A stretch of DNA of 64,000 bases, taken from NCBI RefSeq assembly GCF_041146795.1, contig NC_135185.1, forward strand, positions 8,543,529 to 8,607,528, read 5' to 3'. This document shows, piece after piece, positions 24,201 to 36,538 of the stretch (positions within the stretch are counted from its first letter, which is position 1; each line of letters begins with the position of its first letter). The notes beneath the pieces are model-generated. The model saw nothing but the letters and a program-made list of their open reading frames with translations, did no database searches and had not been told where the DNA came from. The stretch comes from Maylandia zebra (taxonomy: Eukaryota; Chordata; Actinopteri; Cichliformes; Cichlidae). The translations under genes were made by a program, and so were the position numbers.

Positions 24201-27200
24201 GTCAAAGCTGAAACTCGAACTCTTCTCTATGCAGTTGAAACTGACATTTGCTTACTACGATCACTTTTAATCTGTGATGCTGTGAGCCACGTCACGCAAG
24301 CTGTTGACTCTCAGAAACTTGTGTTTGGAGTCTTTGGGTCTACCAGGGCCCTGTTTCAGGAAGCCGGTTTGGAAAACTCAGAGTGAAAAACGACACTCAC
24401 GGTTGAGTAACCCCGAACTGTCCAACTCGGAATATTCCGTTTCAGAAAGGCTGATAACAATTAGTTCAGTCAACGCGGAGTTGCTTTAACCCCAAGTGAA
24501 GCGCGCGGACGAGGATACATAAAGCCCTGATAAGCGGAGCACAGATTAAGCGAGTCACCATGGAGACGCAGGGAAAGAAGGCGCGGTCAATGTATTTTAC
24601 AGCGCTTGAGGCCGAAATTCTGATGGCAGCATATGCCGATAACATGCAAATTCCGCGGAAAAAAGTAACACAGCCACAGCTGCAAAAGCATGCATGGCAA
24701 AACATAGCCGACAGAGTCAATGCGTGAGTGTTAATTTAAACATTGATCGAGGGATTTCCACCCATTTAACACGTTATTTTATCATATGTTATTTTATTTG
24801 TTATTTTATACATTTTATTTTGTGATGTGATTTGAGCGCAGGTGCAACCCAACAGGCCCCAAACGTGCCTGGCAGCAAGTAAAAATGAAATATAAAAATA
24901 TAGTCCAAACAGGTAAGGTGTAATTGTATTATGAGCCACAGTGCTTGGTCTGTTTGTCCGATGTAAATCAATTGCAGTTAGAGGCTACATTAATTTTCTT
25001 TCTGTAAGCACTTATTGAAATTATCTGAGCACATTACAAGTACATATTTGCTTACTCTGTATGCTCAAATGTGGCCCGTTATAGCCAACAGAAAAAAAGC
25101 GGAGGCCCGAAAAACAGGTGGGGGTCCTCCACCACCACCACTCACAGAGGCTGAGCAGTTGGCCCTCAGCCAAAACAGTGGGCGCCCTGTGGCCGAAGGC
25201 ATCTCTGCGGGGACATCCTCTGAGTCAATAACCCCGCAAGACACAAGTGCCTACATAGGGGGTAAATTCAAAATAATACATGATGTGCATACATCCTTTC
25301 TTCACAGTCACCTTTGCAGTGCTACTCATTCATTTGATAAACTCTTTACCATAATGGATTATTTTGTAGTGAAGTTATTTTCCGACTGATTTTGCCTTCC
25401 CTCAGTCTTGGTTGTCTTTGAGAGCATAATGACAATGAAGTGTAAGGTGCTTGGTATGTTTGTTAATTGCCATTTGGTCCCTTGTAAGTTATAAGTGACC
25501 TGTATAAACCTCATATTCTATCAGTTGATGGTGATGGTGTACTGCATCTGGTGCAGCCTCCTGTTGAGCCAGACCAACATGCAGTTGTGAGTAATACTCC
25601 ACAGATTATATGAGTTTACAGTAGAACAGCAATGTTGTTTATTTCTTTACTACAGGAAAATAATGAAGAAACATTGACAGCTGTTACAGAGGAGGAAGCA
25701 ACAGAGACACTTTATGAGGTTTACATCTTTTAATACTTTGTGTACAGGAAATACAGGCGACCAATAAAGCCAGTTGAACAAAAAATCTGTTTATTCTTCT
25801 TTCAACATGTTGAGGTGATGGGTCAAAAGAAATGATTGTGACATATGGTGTCTCTGACTGCTCTTCCATCTTGTATGTCCGTGGGAGGGTCAGGATGTTC
25901 ATGGTTTGGATCACTGCTGATGTTTGGTTCAGAAGGACAGTGTTCTCCTCTAATTGTGGCAATGTTGTGAAGAATCACACATGCCACAATAATGTCACAT
26001 GCCCTTTCTGGGGTGACCCTGAGTCTTTGCAGGCACTGGAACCGGGCCTTAAGCATTCCGATAGTCATTTCAATTCTGGCTCTTGTCCTGCAATTAGCCA
26101 GATTATATCGCTGCTGTGGGCCCGGTTCAGGGTCAGGGTAAGGGGTAAGCAAATAGGGTAAACATGGATACCCCCTATCACCAAGCAAGTAGCCAGTGAA
26201 CTCTCCTAAGACAGAAGGATACACTTCTGAAGCAATTGGTCTTTATATATTTTAAAGTATTCTCAACTCACCATGTCCAAATTTTGTGCTCAGTGTACAT
26301 TCACGGAATATTTGTGAGTCATGGACAGAGCCTGGCCACTTGGCTTCCACATTTGTGATAATGTTGGCAGCATCATATATGATCTTCACAGTGCAGAGAA
26401 CACAAATTAGCATCCATTACTATGATGAAATAATTTGTTAGTTTGACATGCTACAGGGAACTATGTACCTGTACATTAATGCTGTGGAAAGACTTCCTGT
26501 TCACATAGTCTCCTTCATTTACTGAAGGAGCAATGATTGGAATGTGAGTGCCATCTGTACAGCCAATCACGCCTGGGAACCCTGAAAATAAATGTAATAT
26601 TTAAGTAGTAGTCCAAGTATCACCACATCATAAATTAAGTTTTGTTCATCCTGATACCTGCAATTTTGTGGCATCCCTCTTTGATAAATCTTGTGGGTCT
26701 ATGACCGGGGAACACCACAGACGAGTACAGGAGACGTTTCAGTGCAACTGTAACATTCCTGACTGCCCGACAGACGGTAGCCTTGGAAACGTGCTCAGCG
26801 TCACCAATATTATACAGAAAGCTCCCGTTTGCAAAAAACGAAGTGCAATACAAATAATATGTAATGAACTGAGAGCATGTCCGCGATGTGTCACATGCGT
26901 AATATATGGCCTGAGGATGTTATCCAAATAAATTATAGATTGTGCTGAGAAACGGTAACGTTCGCACAGAAAATCATCAGGAAATGATAAAATGTCCAAA
27001 CGCGCTCTGATCACTCTCTCCCGGCGGAGAGCTCTGCGGAGAATTTGGGCTTCACGATCTACTGGCTCTTCAAGGAAGGGGCACGCCATGTCCGACACTT
27101 CCTACTGTCAGGTTTCCGACAAAGGGGCGGAGACAGTCAGGGTTAGTTGTAGTAAACCTGCTAGGGGGCAGGTTAGCTTCACGGAGTGTGTCGTCATAGT

Positions 27201-27868
27201 GACTCACTCAGGCTGCAGCTGAACTCGCTTTGTGAAACCGAAAACCCAGAGTTTTCGTTAACTCAGGGTATACTTACTCAGTTTTTCCACTAAACCGGCT
27301 TCCTGAAACAGGGCCCAGGTCTCTTCCTCTCAGTTTCCCCCAGTTTTTGTGGATCAGCAAGCGACTTTTACCCTCTCTGCAGCATTTTTTCCAAAATCTC
27401 TTTTTGGATTATTCAAATGTTTTGGTCCCAAGATAATATTCAAATTAATGGTGTGGGATTTAACACATATCTGTATATGACAAAAGAAAGAAATTGCCTA
27501 ACTTGTCAAAAGAAAAGAGGTTTAGAGTAGTATACTGCAACAGTTGGTTGTAGTGTCAGTTACAGGAAGAAAGTTCAATGACTCTGTTCATAGCTGCGTA
27601 TCTTTTTTTAAATTATTCTTGAATACTTAACAGAAGTTTACACTATATTTATAAAAACTGCTATAACAGACATATTTTCTTGTTAATAATGAACAGCTTT
27701 CTGTAATACTGTTTTATTGAATAATAAAGTGAAAAAAACCTAGAGGATGGCACACCATTATCCACCAACAGAGCATATAGCTTTCACTAAGTTGTTAAAG
27801 CTACTACATAACCGGCATAAATTAATAGGTTAAACTTGACTTAGTGTAGAAGTTTTGCCCTCACTCAT
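21224..27868 (-). CDS. Cytosolic 5'-nucleotidase I-like gene, copy A (possibly inactive)
   Basis: Family: cN-I enzymes (NT5C1A/NT5C1B), soluble nucleotidases that dephosphorylate AMP. Exons on the minus strand: 27868-27845 ([11 protein letters not shown]-type leader), 23056-22961 ([14 protein letters not shown]), 22678-22561 ([17 protein letters not shown]), 22196-22068 ([17 protein letters not shown]), 21964-21780 ([13 protein letters not shown]) and 21538-21224 ([19 protein letters not shown]). All join in phase to 288 residues; human NT5C1A has about 368. The fish copies lack the segment between SSRxLF and GPAF, and the region matching TNNHAQVGVRLINSI is strongly changed. At the exon 1 donor the invariant GT reads CT, so normal splicing of the first intron is doubtful. 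That intron holds Harbinger copy 1 and a probable solo LTR. Copy B keeps the donor. Confidence 0.7.
22829..22941. repeat. GT-rich microsatellite
   Basis: About 110 bases of TG/GTGCG dinucleotide-type repeat in the second intron of NT5C1-like copy A. Block B has only a short remnant at the same place. Confidence 0.85.
23601..24031 (+). mobile_element. Probable solo LTR in intron 1 of NT5C1-like copy A
   Basis: 431 bases from TGTCATGC to GCCGTGACA with TATATAAC near 23790 and an AAATAAACTC polyadenylation signal near 23905, in LTR order. It is absent from block B. No matching target duplication is visible, so the exact ends are uncertain. Confidence 0.45.
24560..25733 (+). CDS. Harbinger Myb/SANT-like accessory protein (copy 1)
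   Basis: Five exons with consensus splice sites join in phase: 24560-24723, 24842-24912, 25085-25261, 25525-25586 and 25656-25733, giving 183 residues. Residues 1 to about 80 form a Myb/SANT-like DNA-binding domain ([12 protein letters not shown], then [19 protein letters not shown]). A K/R-rich and PPPPP stretch follows, then an acidic tail. In Harbinger elements this protein binds the transposon ends and brings the transposase into the nucleus. The frame is open throughout, so this copy looks intact, unlike the one in copy 2. The ATG is chosen because it opens the domain directly and sits in good context (CACCATGG). Confidence 0.8.
25823..27089 (-). pseudogene. Harbinger DDE transposase (copy 1), frameshifted
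   Basis: HARBI1-like transposase in four exons on minus: 27089-26658, 26581-26469, 26383-26272 and 26205-25823. The intact length would be 346 residues, close to the family norm. The DDE residues fall in GCTDG (exon 2), SVHDSQ (exon 3) and RARIEMTIG (exon 4) and are all present. A one-base loss in exon 1, in the T-run following CACTTCG (minus strand, near 26837), shifts the frame after ALRF. Copy 2 does not have this change. The C-terminus here is longer and open to CHNHFF. Confidence 0.8.
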
Positions 27869-29041
27869 CGTGCTTCTTAAAGTATTGGACCACAGATAGA
27901 AATAAGCTTGAATTTCTTCTTTTTGCTGACTGCAGTACAGTAGCTGCTGTTCTTCCTTTTGATTCTAATTAGAAAAGCCACGTCATGATGTAGAACCTGT
28001 GGAACCTGTTGCCATGCCATTGGTTTTGATTGTTTGATGAAGATCTGACAAGTCCTTAGTTTCTGAATAGCACACTGTAAAAAAAAAAAAAAAAACGTTG
28101 CAAAAACTTAAAAACTCAAGGCAACCCACTGCATTTATGTTTTTAGGTTCTGATGGATAACTTATAATTTCAAGTTTAGGAGCAAAGTTGTTTCAGCTAA
28201 TGTTTTTGTGTTTACAAAATTAATAATTGTGCTTTTTCTTAACTCATATTTTATTGTTTTGGCAACGTATTTCCTAAAGTTTAGAAAAAGTATCTTTTAT
28301 AGTTTCCATGAGGTGCTCCCTGTTGTACCAATGAATGTTTAGAGAGTTGATTTTCAAATAACTTTGTGTTCAAACACAACTGCACCACTGACAATGTTGA
28401 CTTTTGAGATCAGCCATTTTTAACATAGGCTACTGACAACATTCAGCCACAAATAAAGTCCTTCCAAAAACACAAAAAAGTCAAATTTTTGTAACAAATG
28501 TTACTCATTCAATTTTAAAGGTGTGGTATTGTCAGGCAGAATATCAAACCTATCTTGATACAGTCACTAACAAACAGATTCAAAACATCAGATGGCAGCA
28601 AACAACTTTCAAACAAATTTTTCCACCACTTGTCTTTTAATAGTAATGGTATCAACACTAATTTCCTCTGAAGTTCAGTATCGCGCCACATTTGTTATAA
28701 AACTAGTACCTAAAACCAGATTATAAAAATTGTTTAAAACAGTTCAAGTTAGAATAAACACTTTCAACATTTTATAAAAAAAATTGTTATACATGAAATC
28801 TGCAGTCAGTCATGCAAGCTACATTAAGTAAAGTTAGAACAGAAGAGATTGATTCAGAACTTTCTGCACCTTACCATTTTCTTAAAGTCAGAAATTAACT
28901 TTTTTCAGAGCAACTTACCACGAAACCCAAAAACTGTAAATCAAAGCAAATTGCTGCATTCTGTTTTACACAAGTTGCATTTGAGTTGAACATGTTGTCA
29001 AATAGGTTAGACTTTGGTTAAGAACTTGGTTTTGAAGCTTT
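27316..29041. other. Rest of intron 1 and 5' flank of NT5C1-like copy A, then unassigned sequence
   Basis: 27545-28060 matches 63180-63690 of block B, including the first exon of the NT5C1-like gene at 27845-27868. A 16-base poly(A) run lies at 28081-28096. 28100-29041 is AT-rich with no recognised gene or repeat. Confidence 0.55.
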
Positions 29042-29372
29042 TTATCCTCTGGGAATATAAATGTGTTGCACAGCTTCAAATGTGTACTTGAGTTCTTTGG
29101 GAAACTCCATGTTAAGCCCATAAAGTAGGCCAAACAGGTAGGCAAAGGCAGTGGGAAGGTCTGGCAGATCATCAAGAATAATGTCCGCTTCCAAAACAAT
29201 GGCAGTGTTGACCACTGTGGACTGTGAGTTGGGTCCCACGTAGTCCTCCAGAACAGTGAGGATGCCCACCGTAACACCTCGGGTTGCCCTCTCTACTGGA
29301 TCTGTATCCTATGCATAAAAAACAACAACAACAGTACATACAAGTCTCTGAAAACCAAAACCGAAGATTGAG

Positions 29373-30170
29373 TACATTTGCATGCTCACCAGACATGTCC
29401 ACATCACTCAGGACCTGTCATGGTCCTGCCACATCAACACCCTGGTTAAGAAAGCCCGTCAGCGTCTCTTCTTCCTCAGAAGACTTAGAGACTTCCATCT
29501 GCCACTGAAGGTGCTCAAGAATTTCTACTCCTGCACCATCGAGAGCGTCCTGACGGCAAACATCTGCACCTGGTTTGGGAACAGCACCAAGCAGGACAGA
29601 CGAGATCTGCAAAGGGTGGTGCGCTCGGCAGAACGCATCATTCAATCAGAGCTCCCTGACCTGCTGTCCATCTACACCAAGCGGTGCAAGTCCAAAGCTA
29701 GGAAGATTATGATGGACCTCTCCCATCCCAACAATGGACTCTTCTCACTGTTGAGGTCTGGGAAGCGCTTCCGCTCCCTTAAGGCCAAAACAGAGAGAAT
29801 GAGGAGGAGCTTCTTCCCCCAGGCTATTCGGGGCCTGAACCAGGTGTAGGACTGGACTCTCCCAAACACGTCACTATAAGACTGGACTCTCACACACGTC
29901 ACCACACATTTCCTATAATCCTTTAATTCCTATAATTTATAATCCTTATCTTTATAATCTCTTCTGCTATTTGCACATTCTTTACTGTAAATTCCTAAGT
30001 TAATTTGTAAATTTTTGTAGTAAACTGTAAATTGTAAATATTGTAAAACTTTTCTTCTGTCATTTAATGGTCGGGCATTGTACAGCTACAAGCATTTCAC
30101 CCCCATGTCATACTGTGTATGGTTGTGTGTGTGTGACAAATAAAATTTGAATTTGAATTTGAATTTGTTA
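29373..30170 (+). mobile_element. L2-type LINE, 5'-truncated
   Basis: An open stretch (29382-29849) codes for the C-terminal part of an L2/CR1 reverse transcriptase: SWSCHINTLVKKARQRLFFL, FYSCTIESVLT, KARKIMMDLSHPNNGLF. It is followed by a 3' UTR and a short tail of TTTGAA units, as in L2 elements. The coding frame is uninterrupted, so it is fairly young. It appears to split exon 3 of the SAMD3-like gene. Confidence 0.8.
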
Positions 30171-30666
30171 AGAAGAGTTTGGTCTCGTCATCGCGAACAA
30201 ATATCGGAAACCTTTCCAAACTGATGGTTCGTCGATGCTGGACTATGTTTGAGACCTAAAACAAGGAAATCAAATAAGACTCAGTCTCATTTATAAACCT
30301 ACCATTTTGTTTTTAAAACACATTAAGTTTTTTTGCTAAAAATACAGCCTTAAGAAATAAGACGTTGAAATTAGTTATTCCAGATAATTGCTCATGGTTT
30401 TGTCAGTTTTTTTAAAGTAATTTTGATGTGCAAGAAATGTAGCACACTTATTACAACATGTATAACAAAAAGGGCCATGAGTGGGATGAGAGTTCAACTG
30501 TCTGTCATGACCTGCCATCTGCCAAACACACAGCGCTGCTTGTTAGCTTATAATCCTATTCAGGACAAACTTTCTGAAAACGATTAAATATTTACCAAAT
30601 TGATGTTAAAAATTGTTAAAATATCTTTCGTTACAGTGGGAACTTCAGGTTCCTCATAAACCAGAC

Positions 30667-30855
30667 TGTGTGATTCTTACTCTGAATCTGAATAAGTACG
30701 CGGGACCACTGTGTGCGGTAAGACCATCTCTTTACTTCCTGTATACCATCTACCGGCATGCATTGCCAGTGCGTAACACGTAATTACACAATCAAACAGT
30801 GAACACATACTGCCCATACAACAAATGTACCAGAGACAATTATGAATACACCACA
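30667..30855 (-). repeat. 3' LTR of the Mag/Jule-like element
   Basis: 189 bases, apparently identical to 35118-35306. Confidence 0.95.
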
Positions 30856-33800
30856 TCTCCCCTTTTAAACAAAAACAGAATATTACTTTTCTCAAGACAG
30901 AACTTCCAACCAGACTACCTCTTGATTCTTTTTTTTCTCTTTTTCAAAGCCATACAAGAACATCTGGCAAACAATCTGCATTACATTTTTAACCTTTTGT
31001 TTTTGTTTTCTTGTTCTTTTCTTTTCTTAACAACTCTTTTTAGCTTTATTTTACTGTGCTCTACAAAACCATTATAACACAGTTATATAACAACAACCTT
31101 TTTTTTTTTCTCTCTTACAGATCTAACTTTTTAGGTTTAACTATTGGCCTCCCTGACTTGGTTCTGACCACATCAGTGTTAACAGGTGTAGCAGGGATCA
31201 CACTGGGTGTTTGAGGCTTCTGCAACACAGGCACATTAGCAGGTTCATGCACAGGTGAACTTAAAGGAATCAAATGCACACGATTACGCCTCACAGTCCC
31301 TTGTGGTAACTCCACTGTGTATGATCGGGGTGTAGAGTGATTTTGGATAACAGTGCCTGTAGTTTTGACATCAGTCACCCAAACTTGCTCTCCTGGGGAC
31401 AGGCTGCATAAAGGTTTTGCGCGGTGGCGCCTGTTGAAGTTTGCCATGTCCATCATCCTCTTCTCCCTTTCCTTTCGAGCGAGCAGTGCGTTGTCCGGCA
31501 GTGTGGGCTCCAGCTGCGATGGAAGCATCGGCAGTGTGGTTCGCAGACGTCTGCCCATTAAAAGCTCTGCAGGGCTGTATCCGGACTGCAGTGGTGTAGC
31601 TCTATAGGCAAGAAGAGCTAGATAAGGATCAGCTGCTTTTTTCAGAAGATTTTTTACAGTCTGCACAGCACGTTCTGCTTCTCCATTACTTTGTGGAAAC
31701 TTGGGACTGCTTGTGATGTGTTTGAAGCCGTATGCTGCTGCAAAGTCTGTAAAGATTTGACCTGAATACTGTGGCCCATTATCAGACATGAGGACCTCTG
31801 GGATGCCGTGACGGGCAAAGAAAGATTTCAGGTGAGTAATGACATCGTTTGATCTTGTCCTGTTTAACAAAGCAATCTCAACAAATCTAGAGTGATAGTC
31901 AACGGCGAGAAGGTAAGTTTTCCCTCCCAGCTCGAAAAGATCTGTGCCCACTCTCAGCCATGGGCGGGCAGGGTATTCTGTTGGCATGAGTGGCTCACTG
32001 TTATTGTGTCTTTCTTGAATACACGTTTTGCACTTGAGCACCATCTCAGAGATTTGTTGACTCAGCCCGGGCCACCACACTGTTTGGCGTGCACGAGCTT
32101 TACATTTTACCACACCTTGGTGTCCTTCGTGAAGTTTTTCCAGCACCTCGTTTCTCATTGCTGAAGGAATGACAAGCCGTGTGTCTTTTAACAAAAGGCC
32201 GTCTTCAACAGTGAGCGTGGCTCGGTCAGGCCAGTAATTTCGCAGTAAAGGCTCTTGTTTTGCATGTTCTGGCCAGCCTTCGGTGCACATGTCCATGACG
32301 CGAGCACACACACTGTCGCTTTTCAGTTGTTCCTTCAGTGTTTGCATATATGATGAACTGACAGGCATGTTTGCTACAATACTGTCGACATATATGTCTG
32401 TGCTTTCCATCAGCTTTGTCTGACAGGTTCATTGGTTTTTTCAGAGGTGAGCGGGACAAAGTATCTGCTGTCCAGAGCGATTTCCCTGGGGCGTACTGCA
32501 CAGTGTACGAGTAACGCATGAGTCTCATTCTGAATCGCTGGATCCTGGGTGGCAAGAGATCCAGAGCTTGTCCTCCCAGTAAGGAAACGAGAGGTTTGTG
32601 GTCCGTTTCAAGACAAAAATGTTTACCAATCAGGAAATCACGAAAACGCTCACACGCCCATGTAGATGCCAGTGCCTCTTTTTCCACTTGTGCGTATCGT
32701 TGTTCTGTAGGAGAAAGGGACCTCGATGCATACGCCACTGGTCGCCATCCTTCTTCCCACAGCTGCAAAAGAACACCTCCGAGACCATAGGATGAAGCAT
32801 CTGCTGATACTTTAATGTCTCTGTTGGGGTCATACATTGCGAGCACTGGGGGTGAGGTCAGGGCATCTCGTAATGTTTTGAAAGCTCTCACTTGGTCAGT
32901 TCCCCAATACCATGCGTTCTTTTTGGAAAGAAGATCTCGCAGGGCTTTGTCTTTTTCAGCTAAATGGGGGATGAACTTGCCCACTTGATTCACCATGCCC
33001 AGAAAACTACGCAACACATTAGTTGGCTCTGTCATTTCTGTAATTGCCTCCGTTTTCTTCGGGTCAGGACTGATTCCTGTATCCGCTATGATGTGACCCA
33101 AGAAAGCAACCTTGCTCTGGGAGAGCTCGCATTTTTCAACATTCAGCGTTATGCCTGCTTTTTCCAGTCTTTGCAGTGTAGCATGGAGACGGGAATCGTG
33201 CTCCTGATGGTTACGTCCCCACACCAACACATCGTCAATGTGACACACCACTCCTTCGAGACCCTCGATGACCTCCGCCATCATGCGCTGAAAGTGTTCG
33301 GGCGCTGAGTTGATCCCAAACGGTAGGCGGTTAAAGTGGAACCGCCCAAAGGGTGTGATGAAGGTGGTGAGTTTGGCAGACTCATCGGACAGGGGAATCT
33401 GCCAGAAGCCCATGTTGGCATCCAGTTTGCTAAACACTTTGGCTCCTGCGAGCATTCCGAGACTTTGTTCAACCGATGGCAGCACATATTTTTCCCTGCA
33501 CACATACTCATTTAGTCCGGTAAAGTCTACGCAAAGTCTTAGCCTAGGGCTGTTTTTCTTTGGAACAACAACCATGCCGGCACACCAATCCGTTGGTTCC
33601 TCAACTCGGGTAATGACACCAAGCTCTTCCATTCATTGGAGTTCCTCTTTTACCCTTCCCATCAGAGGCAGAGGAAGCCTTCGCGGAGTTTTGAGTGAGT
33701 ACGGCACAGCATTCGGTTTGAGTTTAATGTGATAGGCCCGCTGCACTTTCCCTAGACCATTGCAAAGTTTAGGGTAAGTAGTCTTCAGAGTGTCCATTGA

Positions 33801-35117
33801 AACCGCGTCAACTCGCACCAGCAGGCCAAGAGCTGTAATGGCGGGCAGGCCTAGCAGTGGAGTGCTCAGGTTTCTTACAACATAGACCTTCTCTGTTGTC
33901 TGTTTCGCTCCGTAGTTGAGCTGTAGCTTTGTAAAACCTGCAACGTCCAGTGGTGTTTTTCCAGGGCCTAACAAAGGTTTTTCTGGCTGCTGGAGGACTG
34001 GTCTGTGTTCGTTAGCAAAAATCTTTGATAAGTCCGAGTCAGCTATTACAGTCACATCTGCTCCCGTATCCAGTTTGAAAGTGATTTTTGCATCTTTCAC
34101 TTGTATGTTGGCTGTCCACGCCTGGCCGTCACTGGAAACTGAGCCTAGGAAGAAACCTTGCTCCTCTTCCTCCTCAATACTTTGCACTGTCTTGCTTTGT
34201 CTGCAGACTCGCTGGTAGTGACCTTTTTTTCCACATAAATGACATTTTGCATCATTTGCTGGGCACTCAGGTTTCTGATGTGGAGAGCCTCCGCACTTGT
34301 AGCATTTGTTACTTTGTCTCTTGCTATATTGCTGTTGTGTTTTGACAGTTTTATTTTTGAACATGTTGAACTTTGTTTTGTCGTGCTTTTGTATCACTCT
34401 GTCAACTGTTTTCGCATTTACATGCATTACATTTGTTTCACTTCTCAAAGCTGACTGTTGCTTTTTGATTTCTTCTGACTGCCTGGCCATATTTATAGCT
34501 TTATCCAAGTCCAAGTCTTTTTCCATCTGCATGCGCTCAGACAGCCTCGTGTCGGCCAAGCCCACTACTATTCTGTCTCTTATCAGCTCATCGTGGAGCG
34601 GTCCGTAGTTACAGTGCTCTGCTAATGCATGCAAGGCAGTCACGAATGCATCAACAGTCTCATTCGGCTCTTGTTTGCGCATATTAAAACGTGCGCGCTC
34701 ATAAACAACATTTTTCCTGACAATGAAAAAGTTGTGGAAGCTATCTCTCACTTTAGCATAGTCCCGTTGGTCTACATCACTTAACTTTAGTCCTCTCAGG
34801 ACGTCATCCGCTTCGTCTCCCATACAATATATGAGAGTGTTCACTTGATTTTCCTCCGAGCTCGCAGACAGATTACTTGCCTGACGGAATCTCTCGAAGC
34901 GACGGACCCATCTTGTCCATTCGTGTGGTTTGGAAAAATCAAAGGGCTCCGGTGGTTGGATGCTAAACGTAGCGCTGGGAGTGCTAGCCGCGGTGCTAAC
35001 TCCTGCCCTCGGACGATCGTCTACGTCGTCATTCGGCATTTTGTTTCCACCTTCCCCTTCTCCTCACACTCGGCAGATGTATGGAGTCTTACAAGTCACA
35101 CAGCACTTCTGACACCA

Positions 35118-35306
35118 TGTGTGATTCTTACTCTGAATCTGAATAAGTACGCGGGACCACTGTGTGCGGTAAGACCATCTCTTTACTTCCTGTATACCAT
35201 CTACCGGCATGCATTGCCAGTGCGTAACACGTAATTACACAATCAAACAGTGAACACATACTGCCCATACAACAAATGTACCAGAGACAATTATGAATAC
35301 ACCACA
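35118..35306 (-). repeat. 5' LTR of the Mag/Jule-like element
   Basis: 189 bases. On the minus strand it starts TGTGGTGT and ends ATCACACA. It is followed inside the element by the primer-binding site. Confidence 0.95.
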
Positions 35307-36029
35307 CAGACACCAATACATTTTTATATATAATACCTGTTCATCAAACTCCTGCAACAGGGAATCCATGTCATTGCGGAAAGCAGCTTTTCTAATTCGA
35401 TACAGCTTAATCAGCCGAAGTGAGTAAGTGTCGAGGGCAGTCATGAAGGTCCCCATGAGATCCTTGGTGGTAATGCGTGAGAATTCCGCACAAATCTACA
35501 AAGCAACAACAACAAAAAAAATATATAGAAGAAAACTTTTAAAGGTACATTATATAAAAATGACATTGTTTTCAAATTTGGTTAAAACAGCTTAATTTCA
35601 AAACATTTAGTCTCGGTTGATCTATTTGTCAGGTCTTGATTGGATTTTTTCCCCCTTTTAGTGGTAGTGGTGGTACAAATTATAACTGACGCATTAAAAA
35701 AAAAGAAACAAGAAAAATCTGATCGGCAGATTTTACATTAAGTATATAGAATACCTAATCAAATGCTGATTAGACAAAATAATGGTTTCAACTGTTACAG
35801 GATGCATTGCAGAAAAGAAATAAATCAGTAAACTGTATTTTAAATTCATTGCAAAAATTTCATTAACTTTATAGTTTTGTAAGAATGAAGTAAGAATAAC
35901 ATCCTGTGGTCAAATTTGGATATTTTCATAACACGCAAGTGACTTTCTCAATCCTGTTCTGTGAGTTTCATGTCTGTGGCCTGCTAAGGGTCAGCACCAA
36001 AAGATTCTAGATGCCCAGTGAAGACAAGC

Positions 36030-36330
36030 CATTGCGGCGACCGTGGTTCAGGGGGTTGGGAAACTCATCTATAACCAGAAGGATGCTGGTTCTGTCCCCC
36101 AGCTCTCTCTGTCCTGGTCATTGCGTCCTTGGGCAAGACCCTTTACCCTACCACCCTTTGGTGTTGGCCAGAGGGGCCAATGGTGCAATATGGCAGCGTC
36201 GCTTCTGTCAGTCTACCCCAGGGCAGCTGTGGCTATAACTGTGGTTTCCCTGCACCGATGTGTGAATGTGAGAGTGAATAAGTAGTGGAATTGTAAAGTG
36301 CCCAGCAAAGTGCAAAATAAATGCAATCCA
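36030..36330 (+). mobile_element. tRNA-derived SINE
   Basis: Degenerate box A (ACCGTGGTTCAGGGGGTTGG) and box B (GCTGGTTCTGTCCCC) at the 5' side, then the body CCTTGGGCAAGACCC and CCCCAGGGCAGCTGTGGCTA, shared with the SINE at 47190-47504. It ends in AAATAAATGCAATCC. Confidence 0.65.
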
Positions 36331-36538
36331 TTATTATACACAGTAAGTTGACAAGTAAATAGATTTCACTTCAATCGAATTGTTGGTAATACCAAAATTA
36401 GCTTAATATTTTTAGAGCCAACTATTTTTTTATATTTTACCATTAGCATTGTTAGCTCAACGGTAGCCTTCAACCTTTTCTACAAGATATTGGAGTGATA
36501 CAAACAGATGTTTCTCAAGGGCACAAGAAATGGCGCTC

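Larger units (their letters stand above)
24347..27315. mobile_element. PIF/Harbinger DNA transposon, copy 1
   Basis: Ends are inverted repeats starting GGCCCTGTTTCAGGAAGCCGG. The flanking 3-bp duplication is CAG (24344-24346, 27316-27318), and the empty site reads CTACCAGGTCT. This fits the CWG duplication and ACCWGGT-like target described for vertebrate Harbinger elements such as Harbinger3_DR. It carries the two genes of the superfamily tail to tail: a Myb/SANT-like DNA-binding protein on plus and a DDE transposase on minus, their stops about 90 bases apart. Length is 2969 bases. An inverted, nearly identical copy lies at 36941-46149. Confidence 0.9.
30667..35306 (-). mobile_element. Ty3/Gypsy element of the Mag lineage, Jule-like, nearly whole
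   Basis: Two 189-base LTRs (30667-30855, 35118-35306) appear identical. They are flanked by CAGAC duplications (30662-30666, 35307-35311), so the insertion is very recent. Element orientation is minus. A primer-binding site starting TGGTGTCAGAAG follows the 5' LTR, and a polypurine tract AAAAGGGGAGA precedes the 3' LTR. Parts in order: gag with two CCHC knuckles (CHLCGKKGHYQRVC) and protease (LDTGADVTVI) at about 33.7-35.0 kb; reverse transcriptase (CHIDDVLVWG) and RNase H at about 32.4-33.6 kb; integrase with HHCC zinc finger and DDE core at about 31.1-32.4 kb. Pol order is RT before integrase. Short LTRs and 4.6-kb length fit Jule of Xiphophorus. One or two breaks in coding. It lies in an intron of the dead SAMD3-like gene. 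Confidence 0.9.
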
